Notes: generated from the sequence alone by a model not told the origin. Shown: positions 12,378 through 24,353, counted from the first letter of the stretch. The stretch is DNA of 64,000 nucleotides from Flaccisagitta enflata (GCA_965153355.1 OZ231128.1:9858001-9922000); one strand, 5' to 3'. Numbers and translations are program-made.

Positions 12378-12524
12378 AACAAGGCCGGATACACGGCAAT
12401 ACAGTCGCGGACGGTTGGGCAGGAGCAGTAGTGCGAAAACCGCTCAGAATTCAAAAATGTGACCTACCGACTTTCCGACCGACCGACACGGCAAGTTCTA
12501 GAGTCGCCTGTCCGCGACTAAAAA
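12378..12524 (+). mobile_element. Family B HINE-like element, copy B1
   Basis: 5' AACAAGGCCGGATACACGGC then AGTCGCGGACGGTTGGGCAGGAGCAG, ACCGACCGACC block, 3' hairpin AGTCGCCTGTCCGCGACTAAAA. 147 bp and complete. Confidence 0.8.
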
Positions 12525-12830
12525 TCACAAAGCAGAAAGCAGAAAGCAATGATTGGGAGAAGAAATCAAACAGGCAGACCAAGAGCAACAATTGAATATA
12601 ATAATAATGCATGATATGGCAAAATAAATGATGACGCAAGAAAACATGACAACGCAAGACAGACAAAGAGTTGCAGAAGAACAGCCAGATGCTAATATCA
12701 AGATAGACAAACATCGCAAGGACATCAACATGGCATAGATGTTCCTTTTTTCCCATTTCGCATTTTCACAGATAATTGATTTTTTCCCGCTTCTTAAGAC
12801 CATCTCGCAGCTTTCTAGCTTCCTCTCGGG

Positions 12831-13057
<227 letters not shown>

Positions 13058-13059
<2 letters not shown>

Positions 13060-13350
13060 CCCCGTCTTTCACAATCAATCCCAGAGTTGTTCCTTTATTT
13101 TCCTTTCCCCCTTCTTTTTTTTTTCTTTTCTCATTCTGCAAAATTCATTAAGTCTCTTTTTTTCCTTCTTTGCTTAGACACGACTTTATAAGTTAAATTG
13201 CTGTTTTGTTTTGTTTTTTTGTTTCTTTTCGTGCTCAATATATCCGACTGATTCATGACATTTACAGATGGCAGTGCAGTGACTCCACTTGATCTACTTC
13301 ATTTGAGTCGTCTTTGACATGTAAATTATTCATTTATGCTCTAGTCGTTT
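13058..13350. other. T-rich unassigned sequence
   Basis: No gene or known repeat recognised. Confidence 0.5.
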
Positions 13351-13354
13351 GAAT

Positions 13355-13437
<83 letters not shown>

Positions 13438-13440
13438 ATT

Positions 13441-13529
<89 letters not shown>
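13355..13529 (+). repeat. (GTT)n array
   Basis: About 58 triplets with one interruption (TTATTTTG at 13437-13444). The long homopolymeric frames across it are artefacts. Confidence 0.95.
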
Positions 13530-13531
<2 letters not shown>

Positions 13532-13740
13532 CCGGGGAGTCTTATCCGGAAAGGGGTTGTACACGATTTGGCTTCTTCGAAAGGCTATACGGACGCCACG
13601 GTGTCGTTGTCGTTGTTGTTCATATAATTCATGTAATCTTTTTTATTCCTATAGCTGTTAGAGTTGTTGTCGTTAGTATTGCTGTTGTTTGTCTTTGCAT
13701 TGGTTCTGGCTATAACTGTGGTTTTTGTTTTTGTTTCTGC

Positions 13741-13935
13741 GGCCATATATGACCGCACGCTGTACACGTCTATGCGTTAAATGGCCATATATGATCGCAC
13801 TCTGTATAGATGTTTGCGTTAAATAACCATTTATGACCACACTCTGTACAGGTGTTTGCGTTAAATGGCCATTTATGACCGCACTCTGTACACGTGTATG
13901 CGTTAAATGGCCATATATGAGCACAATCCAGGCTT
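13741..13935 (+). repeat. 42-bp minisatellite
   Basis: About 4.6 copies in exact 42-bp register (starts 13741, 13783, 13825, 13867, 13909). Each has GGCCATATATGACCGCAC..CTGTACA..GCGTTAAAT. The 14-codon period creates a repetitive peptide in several frames. Confidence 0.9.
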
Positions 13936-14009
13936 TAAAAGGTTTTATGGCCATTTTAAATGGAATGAATGTCACTCGGCCGAAAGGGCGCAAGGTTGAG
14001 GTTGAAAAG

Positions 14010-14011
<2 letters not shown>

Positions 14012-14099
<88 letters not shown>
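14012..14099 (+). repeat. (GA)n microsatellite
   Basis: About 44 uninterrupted GA units. Confidence 0.95.
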
Positions 14100-14105
<6 letters not shown>

Positions 14106-14280
14106 CACAGATCATGACAGAGTGACAGACCGACAAATTGGAAAATTGATGCTTTCGTAACAGCGTTCACACTCAACAGGTTATAGGTAAGCAAATGAAT
14201 ATCAAGACAGCCGGGCCGGATACATGGCCAATACCGCATACATGACCAGCAGTGCTTTCACGCTCAAGGAAAAATATTTC

Positions 14281-14504
14281 AGTTGCGGACACTCAACTCT
14301 ATACATGTCTTTGTCCGTCCATCCGTCCGTCCGTCCGTTGGTCTGTTGGTCCGTCTGTAATGATCGAGTCTAAAAGTGGAAAAACAAGCATTTTGGATAC
14401 TTTTTGTGTATGTTCGTGTGTGGGATGGGGATTAGGGTGTGGATCTGAGTTGGATGCCCCTGCCCACCCGTCCGCAACGATATTGTGACCCTGCGTCACT
14501 TGTT
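14281..14504 (-). mobile_element. Family C element, copy C2
   Basis: Starts AGTTGCGGACACTCAACTCTAT, then GTCCGTCCATCCGTCC, TTTTTGTGTATG, CCCCTGCCCACCCG, and GCAACGATATTGTGACC..TCACTTGTT. It is flanked by an inverted pair AGTGCTTTCACGCTCAAGGA (14252) / TCCTTGAGCGTGAAAGCACT (14548). Confidence 0.8.
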
Positions 14505-14567
14505 CTATTGATAAACCACCACTATAGTGACTATAATCATGATTTCTTCCTTGAGCGTGAAAGCACT

Positions 14568-14702
14568 ACAGTTGCGGATGGGGTGGGCTAAGAAGGAAAG
14601 GCTCGTTTTCACCGATTCATTTTATCGACTTACGGACAGACCGATGCAAAGACGGACGGACAAAGTATCCTATAGAGTCGTTAGTTCATGTCTAGAAAGA
14701 AA
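14568..14702 (+). mobile_element. Degenerate C/B-type element
   Basis: CAGTTGCGGATGGGGTGGGC, GACGGACGGAC block, then CTATAGAGTCGTTAGTTCATG. The 5' AACAAG end is missing and the hairpin is decayed. Confidence 0.5.
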
Positions 14703-14827
14703 ATACAGTTGAGCTAAACTAGAGCGCATTTCAAGAGACTGTACAAAATTATGTGTTAAAGTGAAGCTCTCCTATTGACAATGTAGAAATAACTACAAAT
14801 TATGTCAGGTTACAGTAGGTTATATGC

Positions 14828-15527
14828 TGGCCTTTTTTTAGTGATTTTTTTGCAGAGCCAACCGGGCTCTCTCCTCACAATTCTACAGAGCCCGACGGCA
14901 AAATAGCGAGCCCGGCAAAAAAACAATGCTGGATGGAAGGCTACCTATATTGTGTTTGGGCGGGCAGGGGTAGTGAGAAAATTTGCTACAAAACATTTGG
15001 GCAGGAGAAGTGACATTGAAATCACTTGTAAATGCAGAAAAAAAGTGTCACTGACCAATAGAGCAACAGAAGGACTAATGAATGAACGGACCAACAGATG
15101 GACAGACCAACAGACTTTCCAACATAGTAGGTTATAGAGTAGCGTGCAAACGACTTGAAAAACTGAACATTTTGCCCCATTTCTTAAAAATGTATCAGCC
15201 TCATGACACTGTCATCTTTCAATGGTAATCTTACATCTCTCTCATGATAGAAATAAATCGGACTTAAAGAAAGCAAAAATCATCACATGAAAAAATGAGA
15301 TGCTTTACTTGTTGATAAATTTACATTTGACGAGATGACTATGGTAGTCTCTCTTAACTTGTGTTTTCTTCTTATGATTTTACAAGAGTCTCTCAATCCA
15401 TTTGAGTTCAAAACATGGTTTCAATTTTGAGAGAGCCAGCCGGGCTCAGAGCCAGCAAAACCAGAGAGCCCGGCAGCAAAATAGAGAGCCAATGGCTCGC
15501 GGGCTCGCTCTAAAAAAAGGCCTGGAC
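14828..15527. mobile_element. Element G nested in F2, 8-bp target duplication
   Basis: Flanked by the direct repeat TTATATGC (14820-14827 and 15528-15535). Ends TGGCCTTTTTTTAG and CTAAAAAAAGGCCTGGAC. Interior AGAGCCAACCGGGCTCTC / GAGAGCCAGCCGGGCTC motifs are in mirrored positions. hAT-like by duplication length. No coding capacity. Confidence 0.65.
14953..15162 (+). mobile_element. A-type HINE-like fragment nested in G
   Basis: GGGCGGGCAGGGGTAGTG, CATTTGGGCAGGAG, an ACCAACAGATGGACAGACC block and GGTTATAGAGTAGCGTGCAAACGACTTGAAAAA. Decayed hairpin. The third level of nesting here. Confidence 0.6.
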
Positions 15528-15810
15528 TTATATGCCTTACAGGCGGGCATGCCTTATTAGCGAGTACGCTCTAGCGGTGTTCCACTGTGCATGAGACCAT
15601 CCGCCCACCCGATATATGGATTTAACTCCTTAAATCCGAAGTTGAGTGTAAGCGACTGAAAAAAAAACCGCGCGCGTTGGCTTTTTGGTTGAATAAAAAA
15701 GAGACTCTCAGAATATTAAATTCTCGTTTTCATTCACCTCAAAGACGAAGCTCATAGTTCGTGAATCAGGTCTCCAAGCCAAACGCCTTCAACGCCGCAA
15801 AACGCAGACG

Positions 15811-15856
15811 ACCTCTTTTTTTTTTTTTTTCTTTTTCTTTCTTTTTTTTTTTTTGC
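15811..15856. repeat. Poly-T / TTTC tract
   Basis: T-runs broken by single C bases. Confidence 0.8.
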
Positions 15857-15921
15857 GATATGAAATCAACGTGGATTGAAATCTAGATTATGCTCTGCGC
15901 CGTATATTCGCGCTCAGCCTT

Positions 15922-16288
15922 TTCTTAATCGCGGACACGCAATTCTACACCTTGCTATGTCGGTTCGTCTGTAAGTCCGTCAGTCCGTTTGTTTATCACA
16001 TTCTTAGTTGCGGATACGCAATTCTATAAGTGGCTTTGTCCGTCCGTCGGTCCGTTGGTCCGTCGGTAATGATAAGAGTTGAAAAGTAGAAACACCAGCG
16101 TTTTAGACACTTTTTGTGTGTGTTTGTGTGGGAGGGTGGGGATTGGGGTGTGGATGGGGCTTGGACGCCCCTGCCCACCCATCCACAACGATGTTGTGAC
16201 CCCACGTCACTTGGTGAATTGCGAGCGGTTTCGCATACTTCTCCTGCCCAACCGTCCGCGACTGGATTGCCGTGTATCTGGCCTTGTT
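15922..16288 (-). mobile_element. Family B element, copy B2, split by C3
   Basis: TTCTTAATCGCGGACACGCAATTCTACACC, GTCCGTCAGTCCG block, TATCACATTC, [C3], GAATTGCGAGCGG, CTCCTGCCCAACCGTCC, CGCGAC, TTGCCGTGTAT, GGCCTTGTT. Without C3 it matches the uninterrupted copy at 41911. Confidence 0.8.
16004..16213 (-). mobile_element. Family C element, copy C3, nested in B2
   Basis: TTAGTTGCGGATACGCAATTC, GTCCGTCCGTCGG block, TTTTTGTGTGTG, CCCCTGCCCACCCATCC, ACAACGATGTTGTGACCCC, ACGTCACTTG. Confidence 0.8.
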
Positions 16289-16440
16289 TCTTTAAATTCC
16301 TGTTTTCATTTACTTGGCTATGGCTTCTTTTTTCTGTCTCTTTCAATTTGTCTTTGAATAGGATATCAGACAGACAGTATCAAACTGCATACAGAAAATG
16401 CCTATTGCATTGTAAACCTACAGAATTCGTCAGCCATCCT

Positions 16441-16846
16441 TTTTTGGGCAGCGGCCCCATAGGGCCGATGTCCTGTAGGACACAGGGGTGAACCATTAGT
16501 TACGTCTGTCTGTCTGTCCCCCCCCCCCGAGCTTCTCAAGCCTCAAATTCCCATTGAATAACATGGAAAATTGAAGAAAATGAATGAAATGTGAAATTCC
16601 CATTGAATAACATGGCAAATTGATGAGAAATTGAGAAAAAAACATTTAAAACCTCCATTGAATATCATGGAAGATTGCTCCAAAGGCATCAAATATGCCC
16701 TCTCAGGACGTTTGGAAATTCACCCCTGTGTCCTACAGGACATCGACCCTTTGGGGCCCCTGCCCTGCTCTCACTCCACTTCTTCAGCCATCATTCCAAG
16801 CAGGGCATCGCGTACCGCTGACCATGTGCAATCCTTGGATGAATTT
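16441..16846 (+). mobile_element. Family D element, copy D1
   Basis: TTTTTGGGCAGCGGCCCC and GATGTCCTGTAGGACACAGGGG at the left, GTCTGTCTGTC plus a C10 run, then two copies of CCCATTGAATAACATGG. The inverted end has CACCCCTGTGTCCTACAGGAC. It closes with a GCCCTGC..AAGCAGGGC hairpin and TACCGCTGACC. Confidence 0.8.
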
Positions 16847-16889
16847 TTCAAATCAATGAGAAAACAAATTCGGCTAAAATGGACCTAGG

Positions 16890-17125
16890 GCAGTTTGTTG
16901 TCGTGTCAGAGTGGGCAGAGGCAGGGGCAGTGACGTTTGCACGAATTTACTCAATGGGGAGGGCTGGGATGAACAAAACCATACGCGAAGAACAAACGAG
17001 TTTTAGGATATGCAAACTCTTGCGGCCTGATGGACAAACAGACCAATCGACTGACTGATAGACAGACAAATCCACTGCACGGACAGGTTGACGGACCGAG
17101 CAGAATAGTGGGTTTCAACGTGAAG
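16890..17125 (+). mobile_element. Degenerate A-type element
   Basis: GTGGGCAGAGGCAGGGGCAGTG, then GACTGACTGATAGACAGAC and ACGGACAGGTTGACGGACC followed by AGTGGGTTTCAACGTG. Ends strongly decayed. Confidence 0.35.
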
Positions 17126-17262
17126 CGAGAAGGTGAGACAAAGGAAGAGGAAAGCTTGATTTAGAGGGAAAGATGACAGGAACATCAAAGTCCCTTTGAT
17201 CAACATTTATAATTATGATTCTTTTTCTTTTTCTTTCTTTCTTTTTCGGTGGTCACATAGTA

Positions 17263-17609
17263 AACAAGGCCAACACCCTACAGTCGCGTGCGGTTGTTGG
17301 AACCAAAAGACCAAAAGACTTAAATGACTAAGAGACTGAGAGACTAAGAGATCAAAAGACTAAAGGACTAAAAGACTAAAAGACTAAAAGAACAAAAGAC
17401 CAAAATGACTGAGAAAAACAAAGAATGACAAAAAATAACAAAATTTCAAATAATGAAAAATGACTTATCACGACTTAAAAATTACTTTTATTGACTTTGA
17501 ATGACTTTAAATGACTTAAAATGGTGTTAAACAACAAAGAAAGCTAAGCGTTAAGGACGGATGGACGGACCGACAGAGTAGTTAAAGAGTCGCGTGCATG
17601 CGACAAAAA
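17263..17609 (+). mobile_element. Family A element, copy A4
   Basis: AACAAGGCCAACACC then AGTCGCGTGCGG. Core of ~10-bp units (AAAGACTAAA, then TGACTTTAAA). GGACGGATGGACGGACC block. Hairpin AGTCGCGTGCATGCGACAAAAA. Complete, 347 bp. Confidence 0.85.
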
Positions 17610-17824
17610 AGATGGGGCGTTTAAACTGATGATTTTCGGCATGATCTGCAAGACACGGTTGGTACTATCTAACCAAAAAAAATAAAACAACAAAAATACA
17701 CCTGAAATGAAACAAGACGATACTAGTGATATTGGTGGTTCGGACCATTTATGTTGGTTATGGCTATGGATACTAAAAAGTAAATCAAATACTCCTACTA
17801 CTTCCCTCGATGCCTTCCATTTCT

Positions 17825-17988
17825 TCCTTCCTTACTTCCATTCTTTCCGACTCATTCCGACTCATTTTACCTTAAAATACCCCCAAAAAAGTTCAAAATA
17901 TAAAAATGTGTCAGACGGACGGACGGACGGACCGACCAACCGAACGACAGAGCAACATGTAGAATAGCGTGCACGCGACTTAAAAAAA
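17825..17988 (+). mobile_element. Family A 3' end, copy A5
   Basis: CGGACGGACGGACGGACC block then AGAATAGCGTGCACGCGACTTAAAAA. The 5' half is absent. Confidence 0.65.
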
Positions 17989-18317
17989 CGCCTTTTTTTT
18001 GTCAACATGACAGCATGACTCAAGTCAATTTGATATTCACCCTTTTCAAATTTGCCAGAAATGGAGCAGAAACCCAAACTACGATCAAATGCATTGACTC
18101 TCTGTGCGGCTCCTCCTGCTTCGCTGTCATTTGCATCGGAATCATGTCCTTTCTTTTTTTTTCCTTCAGTTTCCCTCAAATTTTTCCTTTTAGCTTTTTT
18201 GTCTGGTTGGCTTCTGCTTTCTCCGTTTTTTTCAAACGCTCTGACTCTGATTGGATGTGTGAATATGTCATTTTATTACAACTTAGATCCTGTCTTGACT
18301 CTTTATTGTGGAACTTT

Positions 18318-18400
18318 ATAGGCGATTGCAAGCGACTCTACATTACACTTTTGTTAGTCCGTCCGTTGGTCCGTTGATCCATTGGTCCGAGCAAGTGTTG
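18318..18400 (-). mobile_element. Family A 3' end fragment
   Basis: GCAAGCGACTCTACATTACAC followed by GTCCGTCCGTTGGTCCG. Only one end is present, abutting C4. Confidence 0.45.
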
Positions 18401-18409
18401 CGATTGAAA

Positions 18410-18617
18410 ATAACGAGGGGTTATGATATTGTCGGGGATGGGTGGGCAGGAGCGTACGATCTTCTACTCCTCACCCCCCCCCCCTCAACACAAACACACA
18501 AACTTGTGCTTGCACAAGCGCTTGTTTCTTCACTTTTTTACTTGTTCGCGATGGACGGACGGACTGACTGGCGGATGGACAAAGCCTCTTATAGAGCCGA
18601 TAGTCAGTGACTAAAAA
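18410..18617 (+). mobile_element. Family C element, copy C4
   Basis: ATAACGAGGGGTTATGATATTG, GGGATGGGTGGGCAGGAGC, a C-run, GGACGGACGGACTGACTGG, AAAGCCTCTTATAGAGCCG..GTGACTAAAAA. 5' end decayed. Confidence 0.7.
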
Positions 18618-19184
18618 TCTAGACAATACAGAATGTATCTGAATGTAAAAATTACAGCGTTTAAATGTAAAAATTACAGCGTCTCATCTCGCTTTTTCTG
18701 TCGTAAATACAGGGAATACCCCGCCTACCGGGACGAACGAAAACGACATATCTCTGCATCTAGAAATGGTGGATCAATTCTGACAACAGTTCCAGAGAGA
18801 GCTTTAGAACCGATTTTGTTATCTATAAACTTTGTCATGGTGAGACCAATACTTTGGCCTTAGTATCACCTTATATGTAACTCATGAAATCTGAAATTGC
18901 AAAAATTTGCGATTGTGATGTTTTAACAACATTTCTTCATACTCTTGCCAAATCTAGACAAATCGAGCTACTATGCTGGGATTGGTCTTGAATGATAGAT
19001 AATTCGATGTAGTTTTATACTCTACCATTCAAATTGCCTATTATTAATAATTTTTGAAAATTTAACCGAGTTTCTTGATGAAATAGTTGAATTTTTGATT
19101 TTTTTTTCTTCAATTGAGTGAAAAATTTCAATGAAAGAAACCCAGATATCAGTTTTTAAAGCTTTTTCATAAAACTATATTGAT

Positions 19185-19522
19185 TAGGGTGACTGAAAGT
19201 ATGGTCAAATCCGAATTTAGTGTTCCTCGCGGGAGAAATGTGTCCATTTCCACCACAGATGATGACTCTAAAATCTGGTGATGATCAGATAAAATTTACT
19301 CATGACCGCCACCAAACCCCTTTTTGCATTATAAACATAGGGCTGGAATAAGACCAGAATCCTTCCTATGCATTTTCTATGGGATATAATGGGAGTGGCG
19401 GTCATGAGTAAACTTTATCACATCATCACCAGATTTTAGGTTCATCATCTGTGAAGGAAATGGTCGTGTTTCTCCCGCGAGGAAGATGAAATTCGAATTT
19501 GACCATACTTTTGGTCACCCTA
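19185..19522. mobile_element. hAT-like MITE P5 with perfect 8-bp target duplication
   Basis: Starts TAGGGTGACTGAAAGTATGG and ends with the inverted CCATACTTTTGGTCACCCTA. It is flanked on both sides by ATATTGAT (19177-19184 and 19523-19530). The inverted arms extend inward (GCGGGAGAAA, TCTGGTGATGAT, ACTCATGACCGCCAC). 338 bp, no gene. Confidence 0.9.
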
Positions 19523-19634
19523 ATATTGATTCCCATTCAATTTAAGACAAATCCAAGTTTTTTAATCCAATCTTTGTTGCAATAGTTAACAAAAGAAGTC
19601 GGCCAGAAGTCTCACTTGCAAAATTCTTAAAAAA

Positions 19635-20638
19635 AAAAAAAAATGGACCCATCCCAGATTTTTGCACAGGGGACCTAAAAAGGCTGTAGAACAAGATTCT
19701 GATGTTCATTTTGACCTGACTTGAGCCAAAAAAAAAAGAAAGGGTTTTTATTGCAAAAAACGGCTATTTTTCCTAAAAAAATAGTATTAAATGAAATTTT
19801 TTTGACTTTTTTTTTACAGAAACATAAAGTCCCAATAGTAATTGATATTTGAGTGACTCTAGAACAATTTTGAATCGGTCTATGAGGTTCAAAAATAGCA
19901 TTAAAATGCTCAAAAATGAAGAAATGACCTAAAAATCAAGAAATTGTCAAAACTGATGTTTTGGAACAGTTTCTAAGGGTAAAATATGCTGTCAGTATGA
20001 ATTTCATCCATTTACTTAAAAAAACATAGCCGTGATAAGCGAAAAACGCAAAACCGCAATATGCAAATGAGGTCAAAGTGCGGTTTTTGCAAAAAATGGC
20101 TTTGGAAAGGTAAGTACTCAATATTTTATTGTGTTTAGCTTCTATAAAAAGAAAAAACATGTTTTGCCATTTTTTGCAAAAATCGCACTTTGATCTCATT
20201 TGCATATTGCGGTTTTGCGTTTTTCGCTTATCACGGCCATGTTTTTTTAAGTAAATCGATGAAATTCATACTGACAGCATATTTTTCCCTAAGAAACTGT
20301 TCCAAATCATCAGTTTTGACGATTTTTTAATTCTTAGGTCATTTCTTCATTTTTGAGCATTTTAATGCTATTTTTGAACCTCATAGACCGATCAAAAATT
20401 GTTCTACATTCACTCAAATATCAATTACTATTGGTACTTTATGTTTCTGCAAAAAAAAGGGCCAAAATATTTCATTTAATGCCATTTTTTTAGGAAAAAT
20501 AGCTGTTTTTTGCACTAAAACCCGTTTCTTTTTTTTTTTTTTGGCTCAAGTTAGGTCAAAATGAACATCAGAATCTTGTTCTACAGCCTTTTTAGGTCCC
20601 CTGTGCAAAAATCTGGGATGGGTCCATTTTTTTTTTTC
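19635..20638. repeat. Near-perfect inner palindrome of P4
   Basis: Arms of about 470 bp (19640-20110 and 20155-20635) with few mismatches around a ~45-bp spacer. Both include TGGACCCATCCCAGATTTTT / AAAAATCTGGGATGGGTCCA and GCAATATGCAAATGA / TCATTTGCATATTGC. Confidence 0.9.
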
Positions 20639-20921
20639 ATAACCCTTAAAATTGAGATTTTCTCCATCGAGATTCCTGGCCGAAGTGTACGATTGAAGTA
20701 ATTAGCACATTTTTTGAAAGAATTACAAGAAATTTGTCAAATTTTGGCTTTTTTTTTCCATCTTTTCGTGTGCTTTCAGTGTACTATTCAGTTATGATTT
20801 TTCTTAATGATATAAAATCGGTTTAAAAGATCTACCAGAATCTGTTTTCAAATCAAATTTGTCATTTTCAGAAGAGAAAATATGTCGTTTTCTTTTGTCC
20901 CGGTTGGCGCGGTATTCCCTG

Positions 20922-21318
20922 TATTCAGCTAAATTTAGCCCCATTTTCGAAATTAAATCCTTTTCCTTTCTAGTTTGTATTTTTTAACAGGAATGTAGAA
21001 AATGTCTCAGCATTAATTTGCGCAAATATTCATACTTTTCTCAAGGCTAGGGAAGCTTATTTTTTAATGACAGATAAAATTTGAGCCTTGTAACTGGGTA
21101 CCACTTCTTTGTTATTGCCGTTTCTAAGAATTTACGACAGTTTTTCTCTGATGAAATATGAAAATTTCAGTGCCTTTCATTCGTCATTAGTTCGATGCAA
21201 TGCTTCTCTTTCCCTTTAGGATGTATTTTTTGTATCCACATTGTTTTCAGACAGCGACAGCGATGATAGCATAGCCGAAATAGTCCGTCGCATTGCATTG
21301 GTGTAAGATTTGGAAAGA
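20922..21318. other. AT-rich unassigned sequence
   Basis: No gene or repeat family recognised. Confidence 0.5.
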
Positions 21319-21582
21319 AACAAGGCCAATACCTTTAAAGTCGCGTGCGGGACATGAATAGATTAAGATGACTTGAATGGACTGTAAATGACTCAAGATG
21401 ACCGGAAATGACTTAAAAAGTCTTAAAATGACTTCAATGACTAAATTGACCTGACTGACTTAAGCGATTTAATATAACTTAATTTGACTTAAAATGTTTT
21501 AGAATGACTTGGAATGACTGATGAAGGCATTTGGGAACCGACGGACTGACAAAGAGGGGTGTAGAGTCGCGTAGACTAAAAA
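21319..21582 (+). mobile_element. Family A element, copy A6
   Basis: AACAAGGCCAATACC, AGTCGCGTGCGGGAC, core of TGACTTAAAA-type 10-bp units (21360-21530), a very short GACGGACTGAC block, AGAGTCGCGTAGACTAAAAA with a shortened hairpin. Confidence 0.8.
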
Positions 21583-22804
<1,222 letters not shown>

Positions 22805-23070
22805 ATGTACCATCTTGGCGGAATGAAACGCGACAGTTGCTAAAGGTAGCATAAACTTTAAAGGAGTGCCGCTTCTGAACGAATGAAGCTACAGACCCCA
22901 GATTGCTTCTATTTTAAAGATCTGTATTAAATCTTCAAAATGAGACCAAGTTGAAATCTGTAGCGGTTTTTTTTTTTTCGGTTTTTTTTTTTTTTTGCAG
23001 CAGCAGCAGTCTTTCAAAGTTGATGCTACTTTAAGCAACTGTCGCGTTTCTTTCCGCCAAGATAGTATAC
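22805..23070. mobile_element. Foldback MITE P6
   Basis: GTACCATCTTGGCGGAATGA / TTTCCGCCAAGATAGTATAC ends, with AACGCGACAGTTGC mirrored by GCAACTGTCGCGTT. Arms ~90 bp around a T-rich centre. Flanking duplication not resolved. Confidence 0.8.
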
Positions 23071-23079
23071 CTTATTTAT

Positions 23080-23120
23080 ACAGCTACCGAAGTCACGTGC
23101 GGGTGGGCAGGGGGTAGGGG
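23080..23120 (+). mobile_element. A/B-type 5'-end fragment
   Basis: CAGCTACCGAAGTCACGTGCGGGTGGGCAGGGGG matches the sub-terminal 5' part of the 5156 and 42908 copies. The rest is missing. Confidence 0.5.
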
Positions 23121-23274
23121 CTTTGCCTTTGGTCATTTGGTCTGAAATTGATTTTCATTTCGAGAGACTCAATGTCCAGAGTGACGAATTGTTAAAAGCT
23201 GACAAGATAGAGATTCGAGATTTGAGCCCTCGACCGTCAAAATCGGGCAAAACAAAGCAACAACGGAAACAAAG

Positions 23275-24003
23275 GACTTGTGGAAGGAAATGGTTGATAT
23301 TGACGAAGGAATGGTAGCTGAGATAGAAAGAGCTCAGGAATAGAAACTGAGGGCCTGTGGAAGGATATGGTTGATAGTGACGAAGGAATGGTAGCTGAGA
23401 TAGAAAGAGCTCAGGAATAGAAACTGAGGGCCTGTGGAAGGAAATGGTTGATAGTGACGAAGGAATGGTAGCTGAGATAGAAAGAGCTCAGGAATAGAAA
23501 CTGAGGGCCTGTGGAGGGAAATGGTTGATTTAGTGAGGAAGGAATGGTAGCTGAGATAGAAAGAGCTCAGGAAATGGAAACTGAGGGCCTGTGGAAGGAA
23601 ATGGTTGATAGTGACGAAGGAATGGTAGCTGAGATAGAAAGAGCTCGGGATTTGGAAACAGAAGGCCTGTGAAGGGAAATGGTTGATAGTGACGAAGGAA
23701 TGGTAGCTGACATAGAAAGAGCTCGGGAAATGGAAACTGAGGACTTATGGAAGGAAATGGTTGATAGTGACGAATGAATGGTAGCTGACATAGAAAGAGC
23801 TCAGAAAATGGAAACTGAGGGCCTGTGGAGGGAAATGGTTGATAGTGACGAAGGAATGGTAGCTGAGAAAGAAAGAGCTCGGGAAATGGAAACTGAGGGC
23901 CTGTGGAGGGAAATGGTTGATATTGACGAAGGAATGGTAGCTGAGATAGAAAGAGCTCAGGAATAGAAACTGAGGGCCTGTGGAAGGAAATGGTTGATAA
24001 TGA
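23275..24003 (+). repeat. 77/78-bp minisatellite
   Basis: About nine units of GGAAATGGTTGATAGTGACG..GGTAGCTGAGATAGAAAGAGCTC..GAAACTGAGGGCCTGTG. Units with GGAAATGG are 78 bp and keep a 26-codon frame. Units with GGAATAG are 77 bp and bring in a stop and a shift. The open frame here is acidic and coil-like, but there is no gene context. Confidence 0.9.
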
Positions 24004-24089
24004 CGGGGTACGGGTTTGATGGCAAAACGGAGAAATTGGCAGACAGGATAGGTGGCAATGGAAAAGGAGATGGCAGAGGAAAAGGAAAA

Positions 24090-24353
24090 GGCGTGTTTCT
24101 AGTGAAGATGAAAAACGCGTTTATTCCTGTGAAACGCGATAACAGCGTGAACACATATTCAAGAATTTCAATCGTCCCACAAGGGAGTGAGCGAAGTGAG
24201 TGAGCAAGCCCGTGAATGGAGCGAGCGAGCGAAGCGAGCGTAGCCAAGCGGAGCGCTGCGGAGCGAGTGAGCGGAGTGAGCGGTGCAAGCGAACGAACAT
24301 AGCGAGCGACCGAGTGGCCCTTTCATAACGCGATCGTCTTTGACTAGAAACGC
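24090..24353. mobile_element. Family S element with GAGCGAGCG core, copy S1
   Basis: Ends GCGTGTTTCTAGTGAAGATG and GTCTTTGACTAGAAACGC are inverted. Interior AACAGCGTGAACACATATTC then GAGTGAGCGAAGTGAGTGAGC and AGCGAGCGAAGCGAGCG repeats. Related copies at 32925, 40110, 54973 and 60574. Confidence 0.75.

Larger units (their letters stand above)
14706..15587 (+). mobile_element. Family F MITE, copy F2, split by element G
   Basis: TA|CAGTTGAGCTAAACTAGAGCGC on the left. ATGCCTTACAGGCGGGCATG..CTCTAGCGGTGTTCCACTG on the right. The two halves (14706-14827 and 15528-15587) together match the size of F3. Confidence 0.75.
18710..20921. mobile_element. Large TA-flanked palindromic element P4, 2.2 kb
   Basis: TA|CAGGGAATACC at the left and GGTATTCCCTG|TA at the right. 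The terminal 42 bp of the two arms differ at about four positions. The inner half (19635-20638) is a much better conserved palindrome. Tc1/mariner-like by its TA duplication. It has no transposase frame. The left arm carries the nested MITE P5. Confidence 0.85.
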
